A DNA stretch of 64,000 nt from an uncultured Pseudomonadales bacterium (GCA_958296405.1 OY282519.1:186001-250000); one strand, 5' to 3'. Positions 1 through 10,833 are shown, counted from the first letter of the stretch. Numbers and translations are program-made. Notes: generated from the letters alone by a model not told the origin.

Positions 1-227
1 GCACGTCCGAACGCCATGTCCGCGCCTTGGTGGACAACGTGGAGGCGGCGGCGAAGCAACGCGGCGCGCGCATCTTCGGCATCGAGGGCCGGCCCGCGGC
101 GCAGTGGGTGCTGGTGGACTTGGGCGATGTGGTGGTGCATGTGATGCAGCCGGAGACGCGGGCGTTCTACGCGCTCGAACGCCTGTGGGGCGATTTGGCG
201 GCCGTCGAGGCGGAAACGCCGGCCTGA
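1..227 (+). CDS. rsfS: Ribosomal silencing factor RsfS (C-terminal part)
   Basis: Truncated at the left window edge; the reading frame is already open at base 3 and ends with TGA at 225-227. The visible 74 or so residues carry the family core, RHVRALVDNV followed by WVLVDLGDVVVHVM and FYALERLW. RsfS binds ribosomal protein L14 and keeps the subunits apart when nutrients run low. In E. coli and Pseudomonas rlmH lies between rsfS and mrdA. Here mrdA begins only 43 bases downstream, so rlmH is missing from this place. Confidence 0.9.
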   Translation, partial: TSERHVRALVDNVEAAAKQRGARIFGIEGRPAAQWVLVDLGDVVVHVMQPETRAFYALERLWGDLAAVEAETPA

Positions 228-269
228 GCGCCGGCGCGCTGCCCGTCGCCGCGCGTTCGTTCAAACACC

Positions 270-2231
270 ATGACCGAATCGCTGCACATCAAAGACACCC
301 GCCTCGAACAGCGGGCATTTGCGGCGCGCGCCATCGTCATCTTCTTCGTCTCGCTGACGCTGGTGCTCGCGTTGCTGGCGCGCCTGGTGCAACTGCAGGT
401 GGTGGAACACGATTCCTACGCCACCCGCGCCGAGGAGAACCGCACCCAAACGCAGCTCGTGGCGCCAGACCGCGGCTTGATTTATGACCGCAACGGCGTG
501 CTCCTCGCAGACAACCTGCCGGTGCGCTCGCTCGCCGTGGTCGTGGAGTTGGTGCCAGACCTCGACGCGCTGATTGCCACCTTGCGCGAGCGCGTGGACA
601 TCACAGAGGCGGACATGGCGCAGTTCCAGCGCCGGGTGCGGCGGCGGCGCCCCCACGAGCCCGTCGCCCTGAAGCTCAATCTCACCCAAGCGGAGATCGC
701 CCGGGTGCGGGTGGACGGGCATCGCTGGCCGGCGGTGCGGATTGCCGACGAGAACCTGCGCCACTATCCGTTCGCCGCGCTCACGGCGCACGCCTTGGGT
801 TCCGTGCGCCGCGTCACCGCAGAAGATGCGGAGCGGCTGGACGCGGAGCGTTACCGCGGCGTCAAGTTCGTGGGGCGCTTGGGCGTGGAGAAGTTCTACG
901 AGGATGTGCTGCACGGGCAGGTGGGTTGGCAGCGCGTGGAAGTGGATGCCCGCGGCCGGGTGCGCCGCGTGGTGGACGCAACGCCGCCGGTGGCCGGCCA
1001 AAATCTCACCCTGCATTTGGACATTGCCCTGCAAACCGCCGCCGCCGAGGCCTTGGAGGGGCGCCGGGGCGCCGTGGTGGCCTTGGATGTGCGCTCCGGC
1101 GGCGTGCTCGCCTTGGTGAGCAACCCTGGCTACGACCCGAACCTGTTCGTCGTCGGCGTGGACCCAGCGCACTATCGGGCGTTGGTGGATTCGCGGGACA
1201 CGCCGCTCTTCAACCGCGCCACGCGCGGCCGCTACGCGCCCGGCTCCACCTTCAAGCCCATCGTCGGCCTTGCCGGCTTGAGCGTCGGCGCCACGGATTG
1301 GGAGCGCGTCCTCAACGACCGCGGCGAGTTCCGCCTGCCCGGACGCGCGCGCGCCTACCGCGATTGGAGCTGGCAGCGCGGCAACGCCGGCGGCCAAGGC
1401 ATCGTAAACCTGCGCAAGGCGATCTATCGCTCCTCCAATGTCTATTTCTACGATTTGGCGACGCGCATGGACGTCGACGCGCTGTCGGATTTCGCCGGCC
1501 AATTGGGCTTTGGCCGCGTCACCGCCATCGACATCGCCGATGCCGACCCAGGCTTGCTGCCCTCGCGGATCTGGAAGCAGGGGGCGAAGGGCGAGCCTTG
1601 GTACGCCGGAGACTCGGTGAATCTCGGCATCGGGCAGGGCAATCTGTTGGCGACGCCGCTGCAGCTCGCCACCGTCGCCATGGTGATCGCCAATCGCGGC
1701 AGCTGGATTCGCCCGCGCATGCTGCTCTCCAGCGACGGCGCCGTGCCCGGCTTTCCCGCCGCCGCGCCAACGCGGGTGACAGCGCCTGGGGCCGAGCACT
1801 GGGAACGCATGGTCGATGCCATGGAAGAAGTGGTGCATCGCGGCAACCAAGGCTTCCGCGAAAACGGCACCGCCTGGTTCCACATCGGCCGCGACATCGG
1901 CTATCGCATGGCCGGCAAATCTGGCACGGCGCAAGTGGTGGGCATCGCCCAAGGCGAAGAATACGACGCAGCAGAGCTGGACGAATATCAGCGCAAACAC
2001 GCGTGGTTCATCGCCTTCGCGCCAGCGGACGACCCGGCCATCGCCGTCAGTGCGCTGGTGGAGAATGGCGGCGGCGGCAGCTCCGTGGCTGGGCCGGTGG
2101 CGAAGGCGGTGCTCGACGCATGGCTGCTGCCGCGGCTGGCCAAGCGGGCGAACCGCCAAGCGCCCGCCTTGGCCATCGCCCAAACGCCCACCGTCGCCGC
2201 GGCGGCGGCGGCGCAGGCGCCGGGCGCCTAA
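270..2231 (+). CDS. mrdA: Peptidoglycan D,D-transpeptidase MrdA (penicillin-binding protein 2)
   Basis: Class B penicillin-binding protein of 653 residues, the elongasome transpeptidase that cross-links new peptidoglycan for rod-shape growth. A single membrane helix lies near residues 17-38. The periplasmic dimerisation part starts with the conserved VAPDRGLIYDRNG region. Active-site motifs are complete: STFK with the nucleophile Ser326 and Lys329, an SSN motif in YRSSNVYFYD, and KSGT at 550-553. The C-terminus is an alanine/proline-rich tail with no recognisable function. It overlaps rodA by one base (TAATG), matching the usual MrdA-RodA partnership. Confidence 0.96.
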   Translation: MTESLHIKDTRLEQRAFAARAIVIFFVSLTLVLALLARLVQLQVVEHDSYATRAEENRTQTQLVAPDRGLIYDRNGVLLADNLPVRSLAVVVELVPDLDALIATLRERVDITEADMAQFQRRVRRRRPHEPVALKLNLTQAEIARVRVDGHRWPAVRIADENLRHYPFAALTAHALGSVRRVTAEDAERLDAERYRGVKFVGRLGVEKFYEDVLHGQVGWQRVEVDARGRVRRVVDATPPVAGQNLTLHLDIALQTAAAEALEGRRGAVVALDVRSGGVLALVSNPGYDPNLFVVGVDPAHYRALVDSRDTPLFNRATRGRYAPGSTFKPIVGLAGLSVGATDWERVLNDRGEFRLPGRARAYRDWSWQRGNAGGQGIVNLRKAIYRSSNVYFYDLATRMDVDALSDFAGQLGFGRVTAIDIADADPGLLPSRIWKQGAKGEPWYAGDSVNLGIGQGNLLATPLQLATVAMVIANRGSWIRPRMLLSSDGAVPGFPAAAPTRVTAPGAEHWERMVDAMEEVVHRGNQGFRENGTAWFHIGRDIGYRMAGKSGTAQVVGIAQGEEYDAAELDEYQRKHAWFIAFAPADDPAIAVSALVENGGGGSSVAGPVAKAVLDAWLLPRLAKRANRQAPALAIAQTPTVAAAAAAQAPGA

Positions 2232-3346
2232 TGCTCGACAACCGCTTCACCCGACACATGCCGTGGCAGCCGGTCACCGCGGCGGCGCGCGCCTACCCGC
2301 AGCGCCTCGACCTCCCACTCCTGCTCTGCCTGCTCGCCATCATCACTTTCGGGCTCATCATCCCGTCGCACGCGCGAGACGCCTTCGTCGGCCAAGTGCT
2401 GCGCATGGGCGTGGCACTCGGCTTCATGGTGGCGATGGCGCATGTGCATCCACGCTGGTACTTGCGCGCTGCGCCCTTCATCTACATCGGCTGCCTTGCG
2501 CTGCTCATCGCCGTGCCGTTCTTCGGGGTGGTGGTGAACGGCTCCCGGCGCTGGCTGGAACTGCCCGGCGGCATCCGGTTCCAGCCCTCGGAACTCATGA
2601 AGGTGGCGATGCCATTGGCGGTTGGCTGGTACTTGAACACGCGCCGCCTGCCACCGCGGTTGACGCATGTGGTGGGCTGCCTCGCCATCGTCGCCGTGCC
2701 GGCGTTGCTCATCGCCCAGCAACCAGACTTGGGCACCACGGCCTTGCTGAGCGCCGCCGGCCTGTTCCTGATCGTGCTGTCCGGCGTGCGCTGGCGGTGG
2801 ATGTTGGCCGCCGGCGCCGTGGCCGCGGCGGCCGCGCCGGCGCTGTGGATGGTGATGCGCGAGTATCAGCGCGAACGGGTGCGCACGTTGTTCGACCCAG
2901 AGCGAGACCCGACCGGCGCCGGTTGGAACATCATTCAATCCACCACCGCCATCGGCTCCGGCGGCGTGTTCGGCAAAGGGCTGGACCAAGGCACGCAGAG
3001 CCGGCTGGACTTCCTGCCAGAGGCCAACACAGATTTCATCATCGCCGTGATCGGCGAAGAGCTGGGCCTCATTGGCGTCACCTCGCTGCTGCTCGTGTAC
3101 GTCGCCGCCTTGGCTCGGGGGCTCTACATCGCCACCACCGCCTCGGACACCTTCGGGCGCTTGGTGGCGAGCGGCGTCACGCTCACGTTCTTCCTCTATG
3201 TCTTTGTTAACATCGCCATGGTGTGCGGTCTGCTGCCCGTGGTTGGCGCGCCCTTGCCCTTGGTGAGCTACGGCGGCACGGCGGCCATCTCCATCCTTGC
3301 CGGGTTCGGCATAGTGATGTCCATTCAGACGCATCGGAACTGGTAG
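2231..3346 (+). CDS. mrdB: Peptidoglycan glycosyltransferase RodA
   Basis: SEDS-family integral membrane polymerase of 371 residues that extends glycan strands from lipid II with MrdA. The start is the ATG overlapping the mrdA stop; the frame is open further upstream, but only as a shadow of mrdA. About ten hydrophobic segments are visible. Family hallmarks include GSRRWLELPGGIRFQPSE, the loop EANTDFIIAVIGEELGLIG, and the C-terminal PLVSYGGTAAIS. The length agrees with E. coli RodA (370). Confidence 0.95.
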   Translation: MLDNRFTRHMPWQPVTAAARAYPQRLDLPLLLCLLAIITFGLIIPSHARDAFVGQVLRMGVALGFMVAMAHVHPRWYLRAAPFIYIGCLALLIAVPFFGVVVNGSRRWLELPGGIRFQPSELMKVAMPLAVGWYLNTRRLPPRLTHVVGCLAIVAVPALLIAQQPDLGTTALLSAAGLFLIVLSGVRWRWMLAAGAVAAAAAPALWMVMREYQRERVRTLFDPERDPTGAGWNIIQSTTAIGSGGVFGKGLDQGTQSRLDFLPEANTDFIIAVIGEELGLIGVTSLLLVYVAALARGLYIATTASDTFGRLVASGVTLTFFLYVFVNIAMVCGLLPVVGAPLPLVSYGGTAAISILAGFGIVMSIQTHRNW

Positions 3347-3358
3347 GAGCGGGAGCAA

Positions 3359-4372
3359 GTGCGTCGAGCAATCCTCGCGGCCGCGGCCGCCCTTTGCGGC
3401 GCGGCGGCAGCGGACTACAGCGATCGCGAACCGGTTCGCGCCTACATCGCGGACTTGGTGGAGCGACACGGCTTCGAGCGCGAGGCGCTGAACGCCTTGT
3501 TCGCCAAGACGGAGCGCAAGGAGGGCATTCTCGCGGCGATCTCGCGCCCGGCGGAACGCACCAAGCCGTGGCACGAGTACCGTGACATCTTCATCACGCG
3601 GGCGCGCATCGAAGGCGGCATGAGCTTCTGGCGCGACAACCAGGCGGCGCTTGAACGCGCGCAGGCGGAGTTCAGCGTGCCGCCAGAGTTCGTGGTGGCC
3701 ATCATCGGCGTGGAGACGAGCTACGGCCGGGTGACGGGCAGCTACCGGGTGATGGACGCGCTCGCGACGCTCGCCTTCGACTATCCGCCGCGCGCGGCGT
3801 TCTTCATGGGCGAACTCACCCAGTTCCTGTTGTTGGCCACCGAGGAGAGCAAGGATCCTTTGAGCCTGAAGGGGTCTTACGCCGGCGCCATGGGCCTCGG
3901 CCAGTTCATCCCGTCGAGCTACCGCGCCTACGCCGTGGACTTCGACGGCGACGGCCGCCGCGACATCTGGCACAACGTCACCGATGCGGTGGGCAGCGTC
4001 GCCAATTACTTTGACCGGCACGGTTGGCGCAGCGGCGGCCAAGTGGCGCTGCGCGTGGAGGTGGAAGGCGAGGCGGCGCAGGCCGCGGCCAACGAGGGGT
4101 TGGCGCCGAACTACGACATTGCGGAACTCAAGCGCTTGGGCGTCAAAGTTGATGCGCTGGCGGACGACGCCAAGGCGGCGCTGTTCCGCATGGAGGCGGA
4201 GGACGGCGACGAGTATTGGCTGGGCCTGCACAACTTCTACGTGATCACCCGCTACAACCACAGTTCGATGTACGCGCTGGCCGTCACCCAACTCGCCGCA
4301 GCGCTGCGGGGCGCCAAGGAGCGCGTGGCCGGCGCCGGGTTGCCAAACAGTTTCGCCCGGCGCCGCCCATGA
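3359..4372 (+). CDS. mltB: Lytic murein transglycosylase B
   Basis: Peptidoglycan lytic transglycosylase of 337 residues. The GTG start is preceded by GGAG eight bases away. An N-terminal signal peptide (residues 1-20) has no convincing lipobox cysteine, so this may be a soluble periplasmic form rather than a lipoprotein. The catalytic glutamate is probably Glu119 in IIGVETSYGRVTG. The family segments MGLGQFIPSSY and a calcium-binding-like DFDGDGRRDIW follow. It sits 12 bases after rodA and overlaps dacA by four bases (ATGA), as in the Pseudomonas-type cluster. Confidence 0.92.
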   Translation: MRRAILAAAAALCGAAAADYSDREPVRAYIADLVERHGFEREALNALFAKTERKEGILAAISRPAERTKPWHEYRDIFITRARIEGGMSFWRDNQAALERAQAEFSVPPEFVVAIIGVETSYGRVTGSYRVMDALATLAFDYPPRAAFFMGELTQFLLLATEESKDPLSLKGSYAGAMGLGQFIPSSYRAYAVDFDGDGRRDIWHNVTDAVGSVANYFDRHGWRSGGQVALRVEVEGEAAQAAANEGLAPNYDIAELKRLGVKVDALADDAKAALFRMEAEDGDEYWLGLHNFYVITRYNHSSMYALAVTQLAAALRGAKERVAGAGLPNSFARRRP

Positions 4373-5538
4373 GCCGCCACGCACCGCTCACCGCTTTCGC
4401 CCGCACGGCGCTCGTCGGCGTGGCCACGTTGGTGGCGGCGCACGCCGCCGCCCAACCAGGCTTGGTCAAGCCCCCGGACATCGCTGCGCGCAGCCATGTG
4501 CTGATGGACGCGGACACCCTGCAGGTGCTTGCCGAACGCAATGGCGACCTGCCGCTGCCACCCGCCAGCCTCACCAAGATCATGACCAGCTTCGTGGCGG
4601 CCTCTGAACTCGAGGCCGGCCGCATCAGCCTGAGCGACGCCGTGCCGGTGAGCGTGAATGCGTGGGACACACCCGGTTCGCGCATGTTCATCCGCGAAGG
4701 CACGGAGGTGTCGCTTTCGAACTTGCTGCATGGCGTGATCATCCAATCCGGCAACGACGCGAGCGTTGCCGTGGCCGAGTACATCGCCGGCGCCGAAGAC
4801 GCCTTCGCCAACATGATGAACGACCATGCGGCGCAGCTCGGCATGATGAACACCCACTTCGCCAACTCGACGGGCTTGCCGAACACGGCGCAACACAGCA
4901 CCGCGCGGGACATGGCGCTCCTCACCCGCGCGCTGATCCAGCGCTTCCCCGAACACTACGCCATCTACTCCAAACGCCAGTTCAAGTACAACGACATCGA
5001 ACAGCCGAACCGCAACCGCCTGTTGTGGCGCGACCGCACCGTGGACGGCGTGAAAACCGGCCACACCGGCGCGGCCGGCTACTGCTTGGTGGCATCCGCC
5101 GAACGCGACGGCATGCGCCTCATCTCCGCGGTGATGGGCGCAGACAGCGCCGACATCCGTGTCCGCGAGACACAGAAGCTACTGCAGTACGGCTTCCGCT
5201 ACTTCGAGACGCGCAAGCTGTACGATGCCGAGACGACGCTCAAGGCGGCCGAGGTGCGGTATGGCGACGCTGACGAGGTGGCGGTCGGCGTTCCGGAAGC
5301 GATTTTCGCCACCATCCAACGCGGCCGCTATGAAGACTTGGAGGCGACGCTGGACCTGCCGCCCGCCTTGGAGGCGCCGATCACCGCCGGCGAAGAACTG
5401 GGCGAGCTGCGCGTGACGCTCGACGACGAGTTGGTGGCCGCGGCGCCGCTCATCGCCAAAGACACAGTGGCCGAATCCGGCTTCTTCTCGCGCATGTTCG
5501 AGGGCGTCTTCCTCTTCTTCAAAGAGTTCATCGGTTGA
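4369..5538 (+). CDS. dacA: Serine-type D-alanyl-D-alanine carboxypeptidase (PBP5/6 type)
   Basis: Low-molecular-weight penicillin-binding protein of 389 residues that trims the terminal D-Ala of peptidoglycan stem peptides in the periplasm. The signal peptide ends near the AAAQ at residues 26-29. The three active-site motifs are present: SLTK (Ser67, Lys70), SGN at 127-129 and KTG at 229-231. A C-terminal beta-rich domain is followed by an amphipathic membrane-anchoring helix (SRMFEGVFLFFKEFIG). The start is the ATG overlapping the mltB stop; the frame extends upstream only as an mltB shadow. Confidence 0.95.
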   Translation: MSRHAPLTAFARTALVGVATLVAAHAAAQPGLVKPPDIAARSHVLMDADTLQVLAERNGDLPLPPASLTKIMTSFVAASELEAGRISLSDAVPVSVNAWDTPGSRMFIREGTEVSLSNLLHGVIIQSGNDASVAVAEYIAGAEDAFANMMNDHAAQLGMMNTHFANSTGLPNTAQHSTARDMALLTRALIQRFPEHYAIYSKRQFKYNDIEQPNRNRLLWRDRTVDGVKTGHTGAAGYCLVASAERDGMRLISAVMGADSADIRVRETQKLLQYGFRYFETRKLYDAETTLKAAEVRYGDADEVAVGVPEAIFATIQRGRYEDLEATLDLPPALEAPITAGEELGELRVTLDDELVAAAPLIAKDTVAESGFFSRMFEGVFLFFKEFIG

Positions 5539-5795
5539 AGCCGCCAACCATCGAGTTCCCTTGCGACTACCCGTTGCGGGTGTTGGGCGTCATGCAGGCG
5601 ACGTTCGTCCCAGAGGTGCTCGAAGTGGTGGCCAAGCATGCGGCGCCGGTGCCGGAGAGCGCCGTCACGTTGCGCGCCAGCCGGCATGGCCGCTACCAAT
5701 CCGCGGGATTCCGCTTTCGCGCCACCGGCGAGAGCCAGATTCGGGCGCTCTACAAGGAGCTGATGGCGCACCCTGCAGTGAAAGTCGTCCTGTAG
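5535..5795 (+). CDS. ybeD: DUF493 family protein YbeD
   Basis: Small ACT-like-fold protein of 86 residues, almost exactly the length of E. coli YbeD (87). The conserved pattern IEFPCDYPLRVLG is near the N-terminus, with a SRHGRYQS core after it. The start appears to be TTG, overlapping the dacA stop by four bases; no ATG in frame would give a full-length protein. The gene almost always lies between dacA and lipB, as here. Its biochemical role is not firmly established. Confidence 0.88.
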   Translation: MKPPTIEFPCDYPLRVLGVMQATFVPEVLEVVAKHAAPVPESAVTLRASRHGRYQSAGFRFRATGESQIRALYKELMAHPAVKVVL

Positions 5796-5825
5796 CCGTG
5801 GCCCACAAGGGAGGAAGGGCGGGCA

Positions 5826-6476
5826 ATGCCTTTCAGCACACTCATCGCGCGCGACCTCGGCAGGACGGATTACCCTGCCGCCTATGCGCGGATGCGCGCC
5901 TTCACGGCGGCCCGCAGCGCCGCAACGCCGGACGAGTTCTGGCTCACCGAGCATGACCCGGTGTTCACCCAAGGCCAAGCTGGGCGCGACGAACATGTGT
6001 TGGCGCCCGGGAATGTGCCGGTGGTGCGTACCGACCGCGGCGGCCAAGTCACTTACCACGGCCCCGGCCAAGTGGTTGGCTATGCCATGTTCAACCTGCG
6101 CCGCGGCGGCCTCGCCCCGCGCGGGCTGGTGGCGGGCTTGGAGCAAGCCATGATCGACGCCCTCGCCGCCTTCGGCATCGCGGCCAAGGCGCGCGCGGAT
6201 GCGCGTGGCGTCTATGTCGATGGCGCCAAGATCGGCGCGTTGGGCTTGCGCATCCGGCGCGGCTGCTCCTACCACGGCTTCGCCCTCAACGTGGCGATGG
6301 ACTTGGCGCCGTTTGCGCGCATCAACCCCTGCGGCCTCGCCGGCATCCAAGTCACGCAAGTGGCAGACCTCGGCGGACCTAGGGACTTGGCGGCCGCCAA
6401 GGCAGAGCTCTTGGCGGCGCTCCAACGCAGCTTTGGCTTCAAAGCGGTGCGTTGGCGTCTGGGAGAGTGTCCATGA
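5826..6476 (+). CDS. lipB: Octanoyl-[ACP]:protein N-octanoyltransferase LipB
   Basis: Transfers octanoyl from acyl carrier protein to lipoyl domains, the first step of endogenous lipoate synthesis (216 residues). The signature RGGQVTYHGPGQ is followed by the catalytic pair Lys135 (GAKIGALGLRI) and Cys169 (INPCGLAG). ATG start preceded by GGAGG-like sequence in a 30-base gap after ybeD. Unlike the common arrangement, lipA does not follow; a transporter gene overlaps the stop by four bases instead. Confidence 0.95.
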   Translation: MPFSTLIARDLGRTDYPAAYARMRAFTAARSAATPDEFWLTEHDPVFTQGQAGRDEHVLAPGNVPVVRTDRGGQVTYHGPGQVVGYAMFNLRRGGLAPRGLVAGLEQAMIDALAAFGIAAKARADARGVYVDGAKIGALGLRIRRGCSYHGFALNVAMDLAPFARINPCGLAGIQVTQVADLGGPRDLAAAKAELLAALQRSFGFKAVRWRLGECP

Positions 6477-7900
6477 AGCACCTAGCCATCCCGCCGCTGC
6501 GCTCCGCGGACATGCCGAAACGCGGCAAGAGCTATCTCAGCATGATGGGGCCGGGGGCCGTGATGGTGGGTCTCGCCATCGGCTCGGGGGAGCTCATCCT
6601 GTGGCCTTGGATCACCGCCAAGTTCGGTGCCCAGATGATGTGGGCGGCGGCGCTCGGCGTGTTCATGCAGCTTTGGATCAACATCGAGATCGGCCGCTGG
6701 GCGGTCGCCACCGGCGAGAGCGCGTTCACCGGCTTCGCCCGGCTCTCCAAGGCTTGGGTGTACTTCTTCCTCACGCTGCTGTTGGTGGGCGCCTTCCTGC
6801 CGGGATGGGGGCGCGCCGTCGGCACGTCCCTGAAGATCCTCTTGTTCGGCCCGGAAGGGCCGGGCGCGGATTGGGTGTGGACCGCGGTGGTGTTCTTCAT
6901 CGCGCTCGCCATCGTATTCGGGCCGAAACGCATCTACGCCACCATCGAGCGCTCCATCGTGGTGATGGTGTTGGTGATCGTCAGTGGCTTGCTGGTGGTG
7001 GCGTTCAACGTTGGCGCCTTCTCCGATGTGGTGACGATGGCGAAGGGAATCGTCAACTTCGGCGCCATCAGCTTGGACGACGAGTTCACCTTCCAGCGCT
7101 TCTTCGGCGCCTTCGTGTTCGCCGGCGCCGGCGGCCTCGGCAACCTCTACTACGCCTATTACTTGCGCGACAAGGGCATCGGCATGGGCGCCCGCATCCC
7201 AGCGCTGATGAACCCATTGCGCGAAGCGCAGCGCGGCGACAGCGAAATCGGCTACCTGTTCGCCACCACCGCCGAGAACGTGCGCCGCTTCCGCGATTGG
7301 TTCCGCTACGTGTTGCTGGACACCACGGCGCTGTTTTGGCTCGCCAACACCTTCACGATGTTCCTGTTCATGTTCGGCGCGCTGGTGGTGCTGCACCCGC
7401 AGGGCATCGTTCCGCAGGAGAGCCAACTGGTGTGGGACCTCGCCATCATCCTTGAAGGCTCCATGGGCATCGGCGGGCGCTACCTGTTCCTCATCATTGG
7501 CATTGCGGCGCTCTTCAGCTCCGTGCTCACCGGGCTCGACGGCGGCGTGCGCCTGTGGGTAGACCTGCTGCACACCAACTTCTCCTTCATGCACAGGTTC
7601 GCCGCCAACAAGCTCTATCTCGCCATCGCGCTGTCCCTCGCCGGGATTGGCGTCGCCGCCACTTGGTTCTTCGAGGCGTTCGATGTGAGCGCGCTCGACT
7701 TCTTCTTCATCAGCGCCATGCTGAGCGGCTTCGGCATGGCGGCTTATGTGCCGATGGTGCTCTACATGAACCTGCGCCACCTGCCGCCGGCCGTGCGCCC
7801 CAAGCCCCTCAACATCGTGATGGTGGGCATCGGCGCGGTCACCTACATCAGTTTCGCCGTCTATACGATCGGCGCCAAACTCGTCGAGTGGCTTGGGTGA
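6473..7900 (+). CDS. Nramp-family-like membrane transporter
   Basis: Integral membrane protein of 475 residues with about eleven hydrophobic segments. The N-terminal GPGAVMVGLAIGSGEL resembles the first, unwound helix of Nramp (MntH/SLC11) transporters. The usual metal-binding residues are not obvious there, so the substrate is uncertain; it may belong to one of the divergent Nramp-related branches rather than being a manganese/iron carrier. The ATG at 6473 is chosen over an upstream in-frame TTG because GGGAGAG lies five bases before it. ATGA overlap with lipB suggests co-translation. It converges with gdhA. Confidence 0.65.
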   Translation: MKHLAIPPLRSADMPKRGKSYLSMMGPGAVMVGLAIGSGELILWPWITAKFGAQMMWAAALGVFMQLWINIEIGRWAVATGESAFTGFARLSKAWVYFFLTLLLVGAFLPGWGRAVGTSLKILLFGPEGPGADWVWTAVVFFIALAIVFGPKRIYATIERSIVVMVLVIVSGLLVVAFNVGAFSDVVTMAKGIVNFGAISLDDEFTFQRFFGAFVFAGAGGLGNLYYAYYLRDKGIGMGARIPALMNPLREAQRGDSEIGYLFATTAENVRRFRDWFRYVLLDTTALFWLANTFTMFLFMFGALVVLHPQGIVPQESQLVWDLAIILEGSMGIGGRYLFLIIGIAALFSSVLTGLDGGVRLWVDLLHTNFSFMHRFAANKLYLAIALSLAGIGVAATWFFEAFDVSALDFFFISAMLSGFGMAAYVPMVLYMNLRHLPPAVRPKPLNIVMVGIGAVTYISFAVYTIGAKLVEWLG

Positions 7901-7922
7901 AGCGGGGCGCCGCCGCGGGGCG

Positions 7923-9275
<1,353 letters not shown>

Positions 9276-9543
9276 AGTGGGCTCCATCCTCGGTTGGGGG
9301 GCACTGCGGCTAAAGGGCGTCGCGCACCGAAGCCTCCGCGCCGCTTGGCGGGCACCCATCGTCCCGAAGCCTTCCGGGGCATATCAAGCAGGGGACGGCA
9401 TCGGCCTAGCGGACGCTCCATCTATGGGGAGAGCGGCATTTGCCCCACCTAACTCCTCGGGCACCGCCGATTGTATGGGACACCGCCCGTGGTCCGGCAC
9501 TTCTCTCGCCCTCGCCGGCACACGTTGTTCTATGCTTGATGGA

Positions 9544-10833
9544 ATGACGGAGCATCCCCGAGCCGCCGATTTGTTTTGCGGCGCCGGTGGCTTGAGCGCA
9601 GGGCTGGAAGCGGCGGGTTGCCGCGTCGCCTATGCCGCAGACTGCGACCCGACCGCGGTGAAGAGCTACTGCCTGAACTTCCCGCGCCACGCCGCTTGTG
9701 AGCGCCTGCATTGGGACAGCGCGTTGCCAAGCGTCGACATCGTGGTTGGCGGGCCGCCGTGCCAAGGCTTCTCGTCCGCCGGCCACCGCAACGCGCACGA
9801 TGCCCGCAACTCCTTGGTCGCCGTGTTCGCTCACCTCGTGGCACGGCATCGGCCGCCGGCGTTCTTGTTCGAGAACGTGGAGGGGTTCCTCACCGGCAAC
9901 GATGGCAAGTGGGTGGTCGAATTGCTGGACCCGCTCATTGCGGCGGGCTATTGCATCCAAATGCGGAAGGTCAATGCGGCCAACTACGGCATTCCGCAAC
10001 ATCGCAAGCGCGTGATCGCCCTTGGCGGGCTGGGCTGGAATCCGGGGTTCCCAAGCCCCACACACCGCGCCGCGGGCGCACCCGGGGCGCTCGCCGTGGG
10101 CGGCGGCCTGCCGGTTTGCCAGAGCACTGAAGAGGCCTTGAGGGAGCTGCCACCCGCCGTGCCGCGCGGGCCGGGCGCACAACCAAGGCTGGCCCATCAT
10201 GACTTCCGCGTGCCGGGGGGCGCGGACACAGAGCGCATCCGCGCGTTGCGCCAAGGCCAAACCATGAAGGACCTGCCGGAGCGTCTCTGGCACGACACCT
10301 ACCGGCGGCGTGCGCATCGGCGCGTGATGGACGGAACGCCAAGCGAACGCCGCGGCGGGGCGCCGGCCGGACTGCGCCGCTTGGTCGCGAATGAACCATC
10401 CAAGGCCATCACCAGCGGCGCCAACTCGGAGTTCATCCACCCGACGGAAGACAGGCCCCTGACGTTGCGCGAGTGTGCTCGCCTGCAGACCTTCCCAGAC
10501 GACTTCCGCTTCGCCGGCACGCTGGGCAACACGGCGATGCTGATCGCCAACGCCGTGCCGCCGCGATTGGCCGAACTGTTCGGTCGGCACTTAGTGACGG
10601 CGCTGCGTCGGCCACGCGCCGCGCCGCCCGGCCTCGCGTCCTTCCGCGTCACAAACGCGCAAGCCATGAGCCCAGCCTTGCGGCGCACCGTGGAGGCAGT
10701 TGAGCGACGCTATGCGCCCACCGGCCAGCGCTCGCTCTTCGGCGGCACGAGCATTAACCGGTGTCAGACGCCGCCGACGGCTGGCTTGCCAGCGTGTGAC
10801 CGCCCGCAGCACCGGGTGGCGGGGATTGCATGA
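9544..10833 (+). CDS. DNA cytosine-5 methyltransferase, solitary
   Basis: C5 DNA methyltransferase of about 429 residues. Motifs occur in canonical order: motif I DLFCGAGGLSAG near residue 9, motif IV GGPPCQGFS with catalytic Cys73, motif VI FENVEG, motif VIII NYGIPQHRKR, and motif X GNTAMLIANAVPP. The variable region between VIII and X should hold the target-recognition domain; the recognised sequence cannot be read from it. An ATG at 9532 is an alternative start; neither has a clear ribosome-binding site. No endonuclease or Vsr-like gene is adjacent. It may be regulatory, or a relic of a restriction system. Confidence 0.92.
   Translation: MTEHPRAADLFCGAGGLSAGLEAAGCRVAYAADCDPTAVKSYCLNFPRHAACERLHWDSALPSVDIVVGGPPCQGFSSAGHRNAHDARNSLVAVFAHLVARHRPPAFLFENVEGFLTGNDGKWVVELLDPLIAAGYCIQMRKVNAANYGIPQHRKRVIALGGLGWNPGFPSPTHRAAGAPGALAVGGGLPVCQSTEEALRELPPAVPRGPGAQPRLAHHDFRVPGGADTERIRALRQGQTMKDLPERLWHDTYRRRAHRRVMDGTPSERRGGAPAGLRRLVANEPSKAITSGANSEFIHPTEDRPLTLRECARLQTFPDDFRFAGTLGNTAMLIANAVPPRLAELFGRHLVTALRRPRAAPPGLASFRVTNAQAMSPALRRTVEAVERRYAPTGQRSLFGGTSINRCQTPPTAGLPACDRPQHRVAGIA

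Noticed and set aside
261-4384. Very long minus-strand open frames (640 and 718 codons) opposite mrdA, rodA and mltB
   Set aside because: They mirror the third-codon GC bias of real plus-strand genes, their translations are low-complexity His/Arg/Ala/Gln-rich, and they match no family.
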